Source of the DNA: Flavobacterium aerium
GTDB lineage: Bacteria > Bacteroidota > Bacteroidia > Flavobacteriales > Flavobacteriaceae
DNA length: 64,000 nucleotides
Direction of reading: 5' to 3'
Assembly (NCBI RefSeq): GCF_030766725.1
Contig: NZ_JARQWR010000005.1
Span: 186,001 to 250,000, forward strand
A model generated the notes under the pieces. The model was not told where the DNA came from and searched no databases. It worked only from the letters and a program-made list of their open reading frames with translations. Positions 44,522-54,769 of the stretch are shown here, piece after piece; the stretch's first letter is position 1, and every line of letters starts with the position of its first letter. A program made the position numbers and the translations under genes.

Positions 44522-45436
44522 TTAAACAACAATAGTTCTTCCGCTATGTGATTTTGATTTGTCTGAATCAAAGTAAAAGTCAATTCGACCTAGATTAATT
44601 CCATAACAACCTACCTGATTCACTAATACTTCTACACCATCAAGGTTTTTAACCAATGTAGGCTTTTCTAAGAAAGTATGTGTGTGTCCACCAATGATAA
44701 GATCAATGTCTTTGGTTTTGGCAGCTAATATTAAATCAGATACGCGGTTAGGTTCATTTTTATAGTTGTAACCAATGTGTGACAAACAAATTACTAAATC
44801 ACATTTTTGTTCATGTTTTAGAATTCGAGTCATGTCTTGAGCTACTTCAATAGGATTACTATATACCGTTTCTTTGTACATTTTTTTATCTACTAAGCCT
44901 TCCAATTGAACACCTAGTCCGAAAACACCAATTTTGACACCGCCCTTATTGAATATTTTATAAGGTTTTACATAACCATCCAATATTGTTTTTGAGAAAT
45001 CGTAATTCGCAGAAATGAAATCAAATTTTGCGTGAGGCAATTGGGCTAAAAAACCTTCCAGGCCATTATCGAAATCATGATTTCCAAGAGTAGCCACATC
45101 ATATTTCATCATGCTCATTAACTTGAATTCCAATTCACCACCATAATAATTGAAATAAGGGGTTCCTTGAAAAATATCACCAGCATCTAATAATAGAACA
45201 TTTGGATTTTCTTTTCGAATGTTTTCTATTAATGTTGCTCTTCTGGCAGCTCCACCCATATTAGCATTTCGTGGATCTTCCGGTCCAAAAGGATCAATAT
45301 GACTGTGAACATCATTCGTATGAAGGATCGTAATATGTTTGTCTGCTAAAGTGTTGAAGCTCGTTAATGGTAAACTGCTTAAACTAAGTAAAGCGGAACT
45401 AGCTGCTGTTTTTTGTAAAAAGTCTCTTCTTTTCAT
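44522..45436 (-). CDS. 5'-nucleotidase/UshA-type metallophosphatase domain protein
   Basis: 304 residues. N terminus MKRRDFLQKTAASSALLSLSS looks like a Tat-type signal with RR, so export folded is likely. The two-metal phosphatase motifs are ILHTNDVHSHID, LLDAGDIFQGTP, LGNHDFDNG, CLSHIGY and IIGGHTHTF. It has only the catalytic N-terminal half of UshA; the substrate-binding C-terminal half is in the neighbouring gene 33 bases upstream, so the two probably act together on extracellular nucleotides. Confidence 0.9.
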   Translation of the reverse strand: MKRRDFLQKTAASSALLSLSSLPLTSFNTLADKHITILHTNDVHSHIDPFGPEDPRNANMGGAARRATLIENIRKENPNVLLLDAGDIFQGTPYFNYYGGELEFKLMSMMKYDVATLGNHDFDNGLEGFLAQLPHAKFDFISANYDFSKTILDGYVKPYKIFNKGGVKIGVFGLGVQLEGLVDKKMYKETVYSNPIEVAQDMTRILKHEQKCDLVICLSHIGYNYKNEPNRVSDLILAAKTKDIDLIIGGHTHTFLEKPTLVKNLDGVEVLVNQVGCYGINLGRIDFYFDSDKSKSHSGRTIVV

Positions 45437-45469
45437 TTTTTTGTGCTGTATGAGTAAAACAATACTAGT

Positions 45470-46252
45470 TTATTCTTGAATAATTCTTGGTTCAAATGTC
45501 GTTGGAAGTGTATCTACCTCTTTGAAATAATCAATTAGAACATTTCGTAGTTTGTAATCCATGTCATATTGTGCTGTAGCCTTCTTGAAGAAATTCATAC
45601 TATCACCACCATTAATCAAATAATCTGATGTAGCAACGTAATATGTTTTTTCTAAATCTACAGGTTGTCCTTGAACTGTAATACTTTTGTAAGAAGTACC
45701 GCTTTTGTCCAGAACAATTTTCATTCCTGAAAGAGGGTGTGGTTTCTTTTCGGCAATAATATATTGAACCATTTCAATCACTTGTTTCCCTTTTATAGCA
45801 GCAATAAATAAATTATTTTCAAAAGGCATAATTTCAAATGCTGTACGTGTTGTAACATTACCCTTAGGGATAATAGCGCGAATACCACCGTGGTTTAATA
45901 AACAGATGTCAATTTTTTTATGCTCACGCGCTTCAAAAACAATATTACCTCTTTGTAAAGTAACATCAGCCATTAAGCAACCAATGTTCGTTTGCCATTC
46001 ACCTTTACTTTTATCCAATGTTATAGGAGAATAAGCCAAAACATTATCAAGATCTTTGTTGATATGCTCTCGGTAAGGTTTGATAAAATTCTCTATTTCA
46101 GATACTTCTTTGTATTGGTTAGTAATACCAATTTTCTTTCCTTCAATCTTATCAAGGTAGTTTTTTTGTTGACTACAAGAATAAAGAGCAGTAATTGTTA
46201 TAAATAAAACAAATTGTTTTAAAACAATGTTATACTTTTTTAGATTTGTCAT
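45470..46252 (-). CDS. 5'-nucleotidase C-terminal domain lipoprotein
   Basis: 260 residues. Lipobox LYSCS near residue 26 suggests a lipoprotein. The body is the 5'-nucleotidase C-terminal domain: GCLMADVTLQRG (NLxADA-like), LLNHGGIRAIIPKGNVT, AFEIMPFENNL, YYVATSDYLINGGDSM. This domain binds the base of the nucleotide in UshA. First gene of the pair with the metallophosphatase; normally both halves are one polypeptide in proteobacteria, while the split is usual in flavobacteria. Confidence 0.9.
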   Translation of the reverse strand: MTNLKKYNIVLKQFVLFITITALYSCSQQKNYLDKIEGKKIGITNQYKEVSEIENFIKPYREHINKDLDNVLAYSPITLDKSKGEWQTNIGCLMADVTLQRGNIVFEAREHKKIDICLLNHGGIRAIIPKGNVTTRTAFEIMPFENNLFIAAIKGKQVIEMVQYIIAEKKPHPLSGMKIVLDKSGTSYKSITVQGQPVDLEKTYYVATSDYLINGGDSMNFFKKATAQYDMDYKLRNVLIDYFKEVDTLPTTFEPRIIQE

Positions 46253-46300
46253 TCTAGGTGATACTTATTTGGTTAATTTTGTATTTCAAGCAAAAGTAAT

Positions 46301-46819
46301 ATGTTTATAAAATTTATAAAGGATTTTTCAGCAAAAAAAATATTAAAAAAGAGTTTATTTAATGTAAAGGATAACCATTCAAATGACGTTGTAAGAACAA
46401 TTGGACTATTAATTGATGAGACTTATTTCTTAGAAAAAGAAGCCCTAATTAAGAGTTTAGTCAAAAATGGCATTCCAGAAAACAAAATAAAGGTACTAGT
46501 TTATCGTGATAGATTAAAGAAAAACGAAGAATATAAATACCCAACATTTAGTAATAAACAAATAGGGTGGGATGGTCAGATAAATAATGAAGATGTGCAA
46601 AATTTTGTAAAAGAAAAGTTTGACATGCTAATTAGTTACTATGATACAGAAAAATTAGCATTGATGTTAATTACAAATAATTCTAAAGCAAATTTTAAAG
46701 TTGGATTTTCAACGATAGATAAGAGGTTAAATCATTTTATGATTAATACCAATGCAGAGAATTATGAGGTTTTTACCACAGAGTTATTTAAGTATTTAAG
46801 AATATTAAACAAAGTATAA
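46301..46819 (+). CDS. DUF6913 family protein
   Basis: 172 residues, soluble. Seen: [84 protein letters not shown]. This is a conserved flavobacterial protein (DUF6913) without assigned function; the order here with dapA next is recurrent in the family. It begins 3 bases before dapA and is co-transcribed. A -7-like TAATTTTG is at 46274-46281. Confidence 0.75.
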   Translation: MFIKFIKDFSAKKILKKSLFNVKDNHSNDVVRTIGLLIDETYFLEKEALIKSLVKNGIPENKIKVLVYRDRLKKNEEYKYPTFSNKQIGWDGQINNEDVQNFVKEKFDMLISYYDTEKLALMLITNNSKANFKVGFSTIDKRLNHFMINTNAENYEVFTTELFKYLRILNKV

Positions 46820-46821
46820 TC

Positions 46822-47703
46822 ATGCAATCATTTGTAGGTACTGGAGTGGCTTTAGTGACTCCATTTAAAAAAGATTTTTCAGTAGATACTGAAGCGTTAG
46901 TGAGAATTGTTAATTATGTGATTGATGGAGGTGTAGAATATTTGGTTGTATTAGGTACAACTGCGGAAGCAGCAACATTAAGTCAGGAAGAACAAGAGCT
47001 TGTTATAAAGACGATTATTGAGGCCAATAATGGTAGATTACCTTTGGTCTTGGGTGTAGGAGGAAATAATACGCATAAAGTAGTAGAGGAATTAAAGACA
47101 AGAGATTTTTCAGCATTTTCCGCTATTTTATCGGTATCACCATATTATAATAAACCAACACAAGAAGGAGTATATCAGCATTTTAAAGCAGTTGCAGAAG
47201 CATCGCCAATTCCAGTAATTCTATATAATGTACCAGGAAGAACAGCTAGCAACATGTTGCCATCAACGGTAATTAGACTAGCCAATGATTTTAAAAACAT
47301 CATTGGTATTAAAGAAGCAGCTGGAGATATTGTACAAGCAATGAAATTAATACAGCATAAGCCAAAGGATTTCTTAGTGATTTCTGGAGATGATATGGTT
47401 ACTTTACCTATGGTTTTAGCCGGTGGAGCAGGAGTTATTTCTGTAATCGGAGAAGGTTTTCCAAAAGAATTTTCTACAATGGTTCGTTTAGGATTAGATA
47501 AAAAAGTAGACGAGGCCTATGCATTACATTATCAATTAATGGACAGTATCGATATGATTTTTGAGCAAGGAAATCCAGCTGGGATAAAAGCGATTTTCAA
47601 AACTTTAAAATTATCAGAAGATACAGTGCGATTACCGTTAGTAAATGTTAACGAAGATTTAGCATCTAGGATTACACAATTTGTAAGTAAAACTGTAAAT
47701 TAG
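46822..47703 (+). CDS. dapA: 4-hydroxy-tetrahydrodipicolinate synthase
   Basis: 293 residues. Condenses pyruvate with aspartate semialdehyde, the first committed step to lysine and diaminopimelate. Motifs: [13 protein letters not shown] start, [30 protein letters not shown] (catalytic Tyr) and GIKEAAGD with the Schiff-base Lys164. Full length. This housekeeping step shares its precursor pathway with the cluster-borne aspartate kinase at 2.4 kb. Confidence 0.96.
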   Translation: MQSFVGTGVALVTPFKKDFSVDTEALVRIVNYVIDGGVEYLVVLGTTAEAATLSQEEQELVIKTIIEANNGRLPLVLGVGGNNTHKVVEELKTRDFSAFSAILSVSPYYNKPTQEGVYQHFKAVAEASPIPVILYNVPGRTASNMLPSTVIRLANDFKNIIGIKEAAGDIVQAMKLIQHKPKDFLVISGDDMVTLPMVLAGGAGVISVIGEGFPKEFSTMVRLGLDKKVDEAYALHYQLMDSIDMIFEQGNPAGIKAIFKTLKLSEDTVRLPLVNVNEDLASRITQFVSKTVN

Positions 47704-47734
47704 TAATTATTTTTAAAATTAAAACCATAAAAAT

Positions 47735-48244
47735 ATGTTGTCAAAAACGATAGAAAAAGCATTAAACGATCAGATAAAAGTAGAAGGAGATTCTTCACAA
47801 ATTTACTTGGCAATGGCTTCATGGGCTGAAGTTCAGGGATTTGAAGGAATTGCAACATTTATGTATGCACAATCAGATGAAGAGAGAATGCATATGTTGA
47901 AATTGATAAAGTATGTAAATCAAAGAGGAGGACAAGCTAAAATCTTAGCGACAAATGAGCCTTCTTTGGATTATTCTTCATTTAAATCATTGTTTAAACA
48001 ATTATTTGAGCATGAAGTAAAGGTATCTCAAAGTATCAATAATTTAGTTCATATTAGTTTAGAAGAGAAAGATTATGCTACACATAACTTCTTACAATGG
48101 TATGTTTCTGAGCAAATAGAAGAAGAAGCTTCGGCAAGAACCATCTTGGATAAAATCAATTTAATTGGAGATGATAAAGGAGGACTTTACATGTTTGATA
48201 ATGATATGAAAAACTTCAATGGACAAAAAGTTGTAGTACAATAA
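47735..48244 (+). CDS. Ferritin (non-haem)
   Basis: 169 residues. Stores iron as a 24-mer. Ferroxidase-centre pattern is visible: EGDSSQIYLAMASWAEVQGFEGIATFMYAQSDEERMHMLK with the Glu and ExxH ligands, later EHEVKVSQSINNL and WYVSEQIEEEASA. No haem-binding Met pattern of bacterioferritin is evident. 31 bases after dapA; may be co-transcribed. A terminator follows. Confidence 0.93.
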   Translation: MLSKTIEKALNDQIKVEGDSSQIYLAMASWAEVQGFEGIATFMYAQSDEERMHMLKLIKYVNQRGGQAKILATNEPSLDYSSFKSLFKQLFEHEVKVSQSINNLVHISLEEKDYATHNFLQWYVSEQIEEEASARTILDKINLIGDDKGGLYMFDNDMKNFNGQKVVVQ

Positions 48245-48263
48245 ATAACAAAAATAAGAGTTT

Positions 48264-48297
48264 CAAAAGATGTCTGTTTAAGGGCATCTTTTTTTTG
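48264..48297 (+). terminator. Terminator after ferritin
   Basis: AAAAGATG...CATCTTTT stem (with a G-U extension) and eight T. Confidence 0.8.
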
Positions 48298-48331
48298 TTT
48301 TCAGGCTTTTTGAGTCCTATGAAAAAAATGT

Positions 48332-48361
48332 TTTGTATTCTCTAATTATTAACTAAATTTG
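48332..48361 (+). promoter_or_regulatory. Consensus promoter of the bamD operon
   Basis: TTTG (48332-48335), 18 bases, TAAATTTG (48354-48361): full match, about 58 bases before the bamD ATG. Confidence 0.72.
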
Positions 48362-48418
48362 CCGTTGGTTTTTATAGACTGTTAAAGTCTGAATAATCAA
48401 TAAAACCTTTTATGAAAA

Positions 48419-49216
48419 ATGAATAAATTTCTATCGATAATACTTGTAGTTCTTGTTTTTAGTTCATGTAGTGATCTTCAAAAGGCTTTGAAATCAGAGG
48501 ATGTAGCTTTAAAATATGCCACAGCCGAAAAATTATATGAAAGTGGGAAATACACAAAAGCAATTCGACTTTTTGAACAAATAGCACCTTCTTACCGAGG
48601 AAAACCTCAGGCAGAAAAGATGTTTTATATGTTCGCACAGTCGTATTATAAAACAAAAAACCAGTATTATTTGTCAGGATATCAATTTGAAAGCTTTGCA
48701 TCTGCCTATCCAAAAAGTGAAAAAGCAGAAGAAGCTGCTTATCTAGGTGCTAAAAGTTATGCGTATTTATCACCACGATATACATTAGATCAAACGGATA
48801 CTTATAAAGCTATTGAAAAGCTTCAAGCTTTCATCAATAACTATCCAAATTCAACTTATATCGGTGAAGCAAATGAATTAGCTACATCTCTACGTGTTAA
48901 ACTAGAAATGAAAGCCTATGAAATTGCAAAACAATATAATACAATATCAGATTACAAATCAGCAATCAAAGCATTAGATAACTTTGTGGCAGATTATCCA
49001 GGTACACCATTTAAAGAAAAAGCATTATATTATAAATTAGATTCAGCTTATAATCTTGCAATAAACAGTATTCCTTCTAAAATGGAAGAAAGATTAGCTA
49101 CTGCAAAATTAGCCTATACTAATTTATTGAAGTTTAAAGAGGATACAGAATACAAAAAAGAAGCAGACAAAATGTATGCTTCAATCGAAAAAGAATTACA
49201 ACAATTTTCTAAATAA
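48419..49216 (+). CDS. bamD: Outer-membrane assembly lipoprotein BamD
   Basis: 265 residues. Lipobox SSCS with Cys at 17. Five TPR-like repeats follow (AEKLYESGKYTKAIRLFEQIAPSYRG, AYPKSEKAEEAAYLGAKSYA, KLQAFINNYPNSTYIGEA, KALDNFVADYPGTPFKEKALYYKLDSAYN), the BamD layout. Works with BamA in folding outer-membrane barrels. First gene of a compact run to recN/fabI; the next gene begins 9 bases later. Confidence 0.92.
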   Translation: MNKFLSIILVVLVFSSCSDLQKALKSEDVALKYATAEKLYESGKYTKAIRLFEQIAPSYRGKPQAEKMFYMFAQSYYKTKNQYYLSGYQFESFASAYPKSEKAEEAAYLGAKSYAYLSPRYTLDQTDTYKAIEKLQAFINNYPNSTYIGEANELATSLRVKLEMKAYEIAKQYNTISDYKSAIKALDNFVADYPGTPFKEKALYYKLDSAYNLAINSIPSKMEERLATAKLAYTNLLKFKEDTEYKKEADKMYASIEKELQQFSK

Positions 49217-49225
49217 TAAAAAGTC

Positions 49226-49543
49226 ATGGATTTAAAAAAGACTACTGCTCCAGTTAACACTATTACCTACAATAAGAGTACGATTGAGGAACCGACAGGT
49301 AATGTTTATGAGGCTATAACAATTATGGCTAAGAGAGCAAATCAAATTAATTCTGAAATTAAAAAAGAATTAATTGAGAAATTAGAAGAATTTGCGACTT
49401 ACAATGACAGTCTTGAGGAGATCTTTGAAAATAAAGAACAAATTGAGGTATCTAAATTCTATGAGAAATTGCCTAAGCCACACGCTTTAGCAGTTCAAGA
49501 ATGGTTAGAAAACAAAATCTACTATAGAGAAACAAATAAATAA
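49226..49543 (+). CDS. rpoZ: RNA polymerase omega-like subunit (RpoZ/Rpb6-type)
   Basis: 105 residues. The core GNVYEAITIMAKRANQINSEIKKELIEKLEEF matches the omega/Rpb6 motif (A.....RA.QI) of the Bacteroidota form, followed by an acidic helix and EWLENKIYYR. Omega helps assemble the beta' subunit. Between bamD and coaBC, the usual place in Bacteroidota. Confidence 0.88.
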   Translation: MDLKKTTAPVNTITYNKSTIEEPTGNVYEAITIMAKRANQINSEIKKELIEKLEEFATYNDSLEEIFENKEQIEVSKFYEKLPKPHALAVQEWLENKIYYRETNK

Positions 49544-49550
49544 TTATTGG

Positions 49551-50762
49551 ATGTCTGTTTTACGTGGTAAAAAAATATTACTAGGAGTTTCTGGTGGGAT
49601 AGCCGCATATAAAACAGCTTCTTTAGTTAGACTTTTTATAAAAGCAGGTGCTCAGGTCCAAGTGATTATGACACCTGCTTCTAAAGATTTTGTAACGCCG
49701 CTTACGTTATCTACATTGTCTAAAAATCCTGTATTTTCTACATTCTTTAATGAAGAAGATGAAAATGCAGTATGGAATAATCATGTTGATTTGGCTCTTT
49801 GGGCTGATCTTTTTGTTATCGCACCTGCAACTGCAAATACACTTTCCAAAATGTGTATGGGAAATAGCGATAACCTCTTAATTGCAACTTATCTTTCCGC
49901 AAAATGCCCTGTATATTTCGCTCCAGCAATGGATTTAGATATGTACAAGCATCCATCTACTTTATCTAGCTTTAAAACACTGAAGGAGTTTGGTAATGTT
50001 ATTATTCCAGCTGAATCTGGAGAATTAGCTAGTGGTTTGTCAGGAGAGGGAAGAATGGCAGAACCTGAAAATATTATTGCTTTTTTAGAGGCCGATTTAG
50101 AAAGTAAATTGCCTTTAAAAGGTAAAAAAATACTAATTACTGCAGGGCCTACTTATGAAGCGATTGATCCCGTCCGATTTATTGGGAATCACTCCTCTGG
50201 TAAAATGGGCTTTGAATTAGCGAATGCTGCAGCCCGTTTTGGTGCAGAAGTAATACTTGTTGCAGGACCTACTCATTTAAAAGTGGAAGAAGCTTCAATA
50301 AAAGTAGTAAATGTGATATCAGCCCAAGATATGTATGATGCCTGTCATCTGTATTTTGATAACGTAGATGCTGCAATTGCTGCTGCTGCTGTAGCGGATT
50401 ATAGACCGCAAACAGTAGCATTACAGAAAATAAAAAAAACAGAAGATAATTTTTCGATTGCTTTAGAAAAGACAAAAGATATTTTAGTGTCTTTAGGACA
50501 GAAAAAGAAAAATCAGTTTTTAATTGGCTTTGCGCTAGAAACAGAAAATGAAATTGAAAATGCGAAGTTGAAAATTCAGAAAAAAAACTTAGATTTGATT
50601 GTCTTAAATTCTTTAAATGATGAGGGTGCCGGTTTTGGTAAACCAACGAATAAAATTACTTTTATTGATAAATCATTTAATATAGAACCAATGCAACTAA
50701 AATCGAAAGAAGAAGTTGCGGAAGATATTTTAAATAAAATAATAAAATATTATCATGCGTAA
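49551..50762 (+). CDS. coaBC: Bifunctional phosphopantothenoylcysteine decarboxylase/synthase
   Basis: 403 residues. The CoaC half (1-180): GVSGGIAAYK, HVDLALWADLFVIAPATANT with the catalytic His78, GNSDNLL and PAMDLDMY. The CoaB half (about 188-403): ILITAGPTYEAIDPVRFIGNHSSGKMG, AAAVADY, KTKDILV and GFALETE. Makes 4'-phosphopantetheine from 4'-phosphopantothenate in CoA synthesis. Overlaps the next gene by 8 bases, so translation is coupled. Confidence 0.95.
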   Translation: MSVLRGKKILLGVSGGIAAYKTASLVRLFIKAGAQVQVIMTPASKDFVTPLTLSTLSKNPVFSTFFNEEDENAVWNNHVDLALWADLFVIAPATANTLSKMCMGNSDNLLIATYLSAKCPVYFAPAMDLDMYKHPSTLSSFKTLKEFGNVIIPAESGELASGLSGEGRMAEPENIIAFLEADLESKLPLKGKKILITAGPTYEAIDPVRFIGNHSSGKMGFELANAAARFGAEVILVAGPTHLKVEEASIKVVNVISAQDMYDACHLYFDNVDAAIAAAAVADYRPQTVALQKIKKTEDNFSIALEKTKDILVSLGQKKKNQFLIGFALETENEIENAKLKIQKKNLDLIVLNSLNDEGAGFGKPTNKITFIDKSFNIEPMQLKSKEEVAEDILNKIIKYYHA

Positions 50763-51642
50763 ACTATTTGTATTAATGCTTTTGTTGTGTGTTGTTGGGC
50801 TACAAGCTCAAGAACTAAATTGTGCGGTTAAAATAAATTATGACCGAGTTACAAATGCGAATAATCAAATATTTAAAACATTAGAGAAGTCGTTAACGGA
50901 ATTTGTTAATAACACCAAATGGTCCGGTTTGACATTCAAAAAGAATGAGAGAATAGACTGTTCGATGTTTATTAATGTTTCGGCATACAATTCTGATCAG
51001 TTTACAGCAACAATTCAAGTGCAGTCATCTAGACCTGTTTACAATTCATCGTATTCTTCTCCGGTATTTAATTTTAATGACAAAGATTTTAATTTTAAAT
51101 ACGTAGAATTTGAAAATCTATATTTTGATCCCAATAGTCATGACTCAAATCTAGTTTCAGTAATCGCTTATTATGCTAACATTATTATTGGTATAGATGC
51201 AGATACTTTTACATTAAATGGTGGTACACCATATTATCAGGTAGCACAAACAATAATGAATGTATCGCAACAAAGTAATTACAAAGGATGGAAGCAATCG
51301 GATGGAAATCAAAATCGATACTTTTTAATTACCGATATTTTATCAAATACATACGGACCATTTAGAGAAGCATTATATCAATACCATTACGAAGGAATGG
51401 ATTTGATGAGTGAAAATCAGAAAGAAGCAAAAGAAAAGATTAAAACAGCATTAGCTACCCTAGATAAATTACATAAAGTTAGACCAAATGCTTTTTTAAC
51501 ACGTGTCTTTTTTGATGCTAAATCAGATGAAATTGTTTCTGTCTTTACGGATGGACCTAAAATAAGCGTGACTGATTTATTGGATAACTTAAATCGTATA
51601 TCACCATTGAACTCCAGTAAATGGGGTAAAATCACGTATTAA
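50755..51642 (+). CDS. Exported DUF4835 family protein
   Basis: 295 residues with signal peptide (about 1-18, ending LQAQ). Mature part has the DUF4835 pattern: LNCAVKINYDRV near the start, IFKTLEKSLTEFVNNTKWSG, FDDNSHDSN-like FDPNSHDSN, YYANIIIGIDADTF and FRALYQYHY-like EALYQYHYEGMD. Probably periplasmic; function unknown, but it is nearly always between coaBC and recN in flavobacteria. Start overlaps coaBC by 8 bases. Confidence 0.87.
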   Translation: MRKLFVLMLLLCVVGLQAQELNCAVKINYDRVTNANNQIFKTLEKSLTEFVNNTKWSGLTFKKNERIDCSMFINVSAYNSDQFTATIQVQSSRPVYNSSYSSPVFNFNDKDFNFKYVEFENLYFDPNSHDSNLVSVIAYYANIIIGIDADTFTLNGGTPYYQVAQTIMNVSQQSNYKGWKQSDGNQNRYFLITDILSNTYGPFREALYQYHYEGMDLMSENQKEAKEKIKTALATLDKLHKVRPNAFLTRVFFDAKSDEIVSVFTDGPKISVTDLLDNLNRISPLNSSKWGKITY

Positions 51643-51708
51643 TAATTATTGAAATTGAATTGCTAAATCTTTATAGCAATCTATATAATTTACTAAAACA
51701 TACTATTG

Positions 51709-53370
51709 ATGTTAACGACGCTTTCCATTAAGAATTTTGCTTTGATAGAAAAGTTAGAGATTAATTTTTCAGATAAGTTCTCCATTATTACAGGAGAAAC
51801 AGGAGCAGGAAAGTCAATTTTACTAGGAGCTTTAGGTTTGATTCTTGGGAAAAGAGCCGATTTGTCTTCGCTGAAAAATAAAGAAGAGAAATGTGTAATT
51901 GAAGCACATTTTGAAATATCTAAATACAAATTACAAGATTTTTTTAAAGAGAATGATCTCGATTATGATTCAAATACAATCATAAGAAGAGAAATATTGC
52001 CTTCAGGGAAATCACGTGCCTTTATTAATGATAGCCCAGTAAACTTACCGGAACTACAGAATTTAAGCGCTTTTTTAATAGATATACATTCTCAAAATCA
52101 AACGCAGGAATTATCAGAAGAAAATTACCAATTTCAGATTATAGATGCAATTGCAAACCATCAAGATGCAATTGTGAACTATCAATCGGGATTAAAAAAA
52201 TATAAAAGCAATAAATCATTACTTAATAAGTTAGTATCTGAACGCCAAGAAGCAATCAAGGAGCAGGATTATAATACTTTTTTATTGGAAGAATTATTGG
52301 CGGCACAATTAAAAGCAGGTGAGCAAGAATTGCTAGAAACTAATTATGAAAAGCTAAATAATGTTGAGTTTATTAAACAAGCTTTAGATAAATCATTACT
52401 AGTTCTAAATGAAGAACAAGTTGGTGTATTACAAAATCTAAAAGAAGTTAAAGCCTCATTGCAGAAAATAGCGGTTTTTTCAGAAGATTACAAGCAGCTT
52501 TTTGAGAGGATTACAAGCGTACAACTAGAGTTGGATGATATCGCTGAAGAAGTAGCTCAAAGTACGGAGTTATTAGTCAATGATCCTGAAGAACTGGAAT
52601 TGATAAATCAGAAGTTGCAAAGCATTTATAATCTACAGAAAAAACATCAAGTTACTACAGTAGAGGAATTAATTGAAATTCAACAGCTTTTAGATGATAA
52701 AGTATTGGCTGTAGGAGATCTGGAGTCAAAAATTGCTACATTAGAGCATACGATTACAGAACAACAAAATGAATTGGATCATTTTGCCTTGATAATTCAT
52801 GAAAATAGAAACTTAGCAATACCCATTTTGCAAGACAAGCTGGTAGCTATTTTGGAACAATTGGGAATGCCTAATGCACGATTTAATATTACGTTAAACA
52901 CAATGGAACATTATTATCCAAATGGAAAAGATGAAATTCAATTGTTGTTTTCAGCAAATAAAGGGTCTGATTTTGGTTTATTAAAGAAAGTTGCATCAGG
53001 AGGAGAGTTATCAAGAATAATGTTAGCAGTAAAAGCAATATTGGCTCAATATTCAAAATTACCAACGATCATTTTTGATGAGATTGACACGGGTGTTTCT
53101 GGAGAAATTGCTCATAAAATGGGTGATATCATGATAGAAATGAGTTTGCATATGCAGGTTTTTGCAATTACACATTTACCGCAAATTGCTGCCAAAGGAA
53201 ATCAGCATTATAAAGTGTTTAAATCAACGGTAGGAGAAGGAACGCTATCTGAGTTGAAGTTTTTGAATCAAGAAGAGCGTGTTATTGAAATAGCACAAAT
53301 GTTAGGAGGTAATGATATTTCTGAAAGTGCTTTAGTGCATGCGAAAGAATTATTAATTACGAAAAATTAG
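51709..53370 (+). CDS. recN: DNA repair protein RecN
   Basis: 553 residues from ATG 51709 (a TTG one codon upstream is less likely). SMC-like ATPase for double-strand break repair. Walker A GETGAGKS at 29-36, two coiled-coil arms (about 150-360), signature SGGELSRIMLA and Walker B TIIFDEIDTGVSGE, then ITHLPQIAA. Full length. Follows DUF4835 by 66 bases. Confidence 0.95.
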   Translation: MLTTLSIKNFALIEKLEINFSDKFSIITGETGAGKSILLGALGLILGKRADLSSLKNKEEKCVIEAHFEISKYKLQDFFKENDLDYDSNTIIRREILPSGKSRAFINDSPVNLPELQNLSAFLIDIHSQNQTQELSEENYQFQIIDAIANHQDAIVNYQSGLKKYKSNKSLLNKLVSERQEAIKEQDYNTFLLEELLAAQLKAGEQELLETNYEKLNNVEFIKQALDKSLLVLNEEQVGVLQNLKEVKASLQKIAVFSEDYKQLFERITSVQLELDDIAEEVAQSTELLVNDPEELELINQKLQSIYNLQKKHQVTTVEELIEIQQLLDDKVLAVGDLESKIATLEHTITEQQNELDHFALIIHENRNLAIPILQDKLVAILEQLGMPNARFNITLNTMEHYYPNGKDEIQLLFSANKGSDFGLLKKVASGGELSRIMLAVKAILAQYSKLPTIIFDEIDTGVSGEIAHKMGDIMIEMSLHMQVFAITHLPQIAAKGNQHYKVFKSTVGEGTLSELKFLNQEERVIEIAQMLGGNDISESALVHAKELLITKN

Positions 53371-53374
53371 AAGT

Positions 53375-53899
53375 ATGGAAGAAAATATTAGTTACGCAGA
53401 GAATCTATTTTTAAAAGCAGATACACTTATTACCGAAGGAAAAATTACGGAAGGGAAAGAGTTATTAGAAGAATTATTACAGCAATTTCCAGACTATGGA
53501 AGAGCTCATAATCATATTGGATGGATATATTGTACAAAGTACAGTAATTATGAAAAAGGAGAATACCACTATAAGTTGGCGATGAAATTTACACCAAAAT
53601 ATCCACCATCTTACTTGAATTATTCTTATTTATTGGTAGATATTGGACGCTATCAAGAGGCGAAAATATTAATTGACCTTGCTTTAAATACAGTAGAAGG
53701 GATTGATTTTGCTTCTTTTTATAGCGAATTAGGTAAGATTCATGAAATGGAAGGAGATTATTTCAAGGCTTATAAATACTACAAAGATGCAAGAAATAAA
53801 GCAATGAATCCCGCTTTTATTGATAATATGAATGCTGGCTTAGATAGGGTAAAGAATAAAATGAGTACATTTGAAAAAATTAAATTGAGATTTAAATAA
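53375..53899 (+). CDS. Tetratricopeptide repeat protein
   Basis: 174 residues, about four TPR units: ENLFLKADTLITEGKITEGKELLEELLQQFPDYGRAHNHIGWIY, then YEKGEYHYKLAMKFTPKYPPSYLNYSYLL, YQEAKILIDLAL and GDYFKAYKYYKDARNKA. No signal peptide, so cytoplasmic and probably a scaffold for protein contacts. It lies 4 bases after recN and 16 before fabI. Confidence 0.85.
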   Translation: MEENISYAENLFLKADTLITEGKITEGKELLEELLQQFPDYGRAHNHIGWIYCTKYSNYEKGEYHYKLAMKFTPKYPPSYLNYSYLLVDIGRYQEAKILIDLALNTVEGIDFASFYSELGKIHEMEGDYFKAYKYYKDARNKAMNPAFIDNMNAGLDRVKNKMSTFEKIKLRFK

Positions 53900-53915
53900 T
53901 ATAAAAAATTACGTT

Positions 53916-54728
53916 ATGGCTTATAATCTTTTAAAAGGTAAAAGAGGAATTATTTTTGGAGCATTAGATGAAAATTCTATTGCCTGGAAAACTGCTGAAA
54001 GAGTTCATGAAGAAGGAGGTACGTTTGTATTGACAAATGCGCCAATCGCAATGCGAATGGGTTCAATTAATCAATTAGCAGAAAAAACTGGATCACAAAT
54101 TATTCCTGCTGATGCTACTTCTGTTCAAGACTTGGAAAATTTAGTAGATAAAGCTGTAGAAATTTTAGGAGGCAAAATTGATTTCGTTTTACATTCAATT
54201 GGAATGTCAGTGAATGTGAGAAAAGGAAATCATTATACAGATATGAATTATGAGTACACTCATAAAGGATGGGATGTATCTGCAGTATCATTTCATAAAG
54301 TAATGCAGGTTTTGTATAAAAAAGATGCAATGAGCGAATGGGGAAGTATTGTAGCGCTTACTTATATGGCAGCACAACGTGTATTTCCTGATTATAATGA
54401 TATGGCTGATAATAAAGCATATTTAGAATCTATCGCTAGAAGTTTTGGATATTTCTTTGGAAAAGAGAAGAAAGTAAGAGTAAATACAATCTCTCAATCT
54501 CCAACACCTACAACTGCAGGTCAAGGAGTAAAAGGGTTTGATGGATTTATTGCTTATGCTGATAAGATGTCACCATTAGGAAATGCTTCTGCAATGGACT
54601 GTGCAAACTATACTGTAGCGATGTTCTCTGACTTAACGAAAAGAGTAACGTTACAAAATCTATACAATGACGGTGGTTTCTCTAATATGGGAGTAAGTGC
54701 TGAAGTAATGGAAACATTTGTAAAATAA
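53916..54728 (+). CDS. fabI: Enoyl-[acyl-carrier-protein] reductase (NADH)
   Basis: 270 residues. Last reduction of fatty-acid elongation. Rossmann start GKRGIIFGALDENSIAW with the divergent FabI nucleotide loop, VLHSIGMS, and catalytic Tyr160 with Lys167 (Y-x6-K) in FPDYNDMADNK; VNTISQSPTPTTAG follows. Length is typical. Last gene of the run from bamD; a terminator follows. Confidence 0.94.
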   Translation: MAYNLLKGKRGIIFGALDENSIAWKTAERVHEEGGTFVLTNAPIAMRMGSINQLAEKTGSQIIPADATSVQDLENLVDKAVEILGGKIDFVLHSIGMSVNVRKGNHYTDMNYEYTHKGWDVSAVSFHKVMQVLYKKDAMSEWGSIVALTYMAAQRVFPDYNDMADNKAYLESIARSFGYFFGKEKKVRVNTISQSPTPTTAGQGVKGFDGFIAYADKMSPLGNASAMDCANYTVAMFSDLTKRVTLQNLYNDGGFSNMGVSAEVMETFVK

Positions 54729-54769
54729 GACGAACTTTATTGTCTTGTATAAAGACATAAAATTATAAC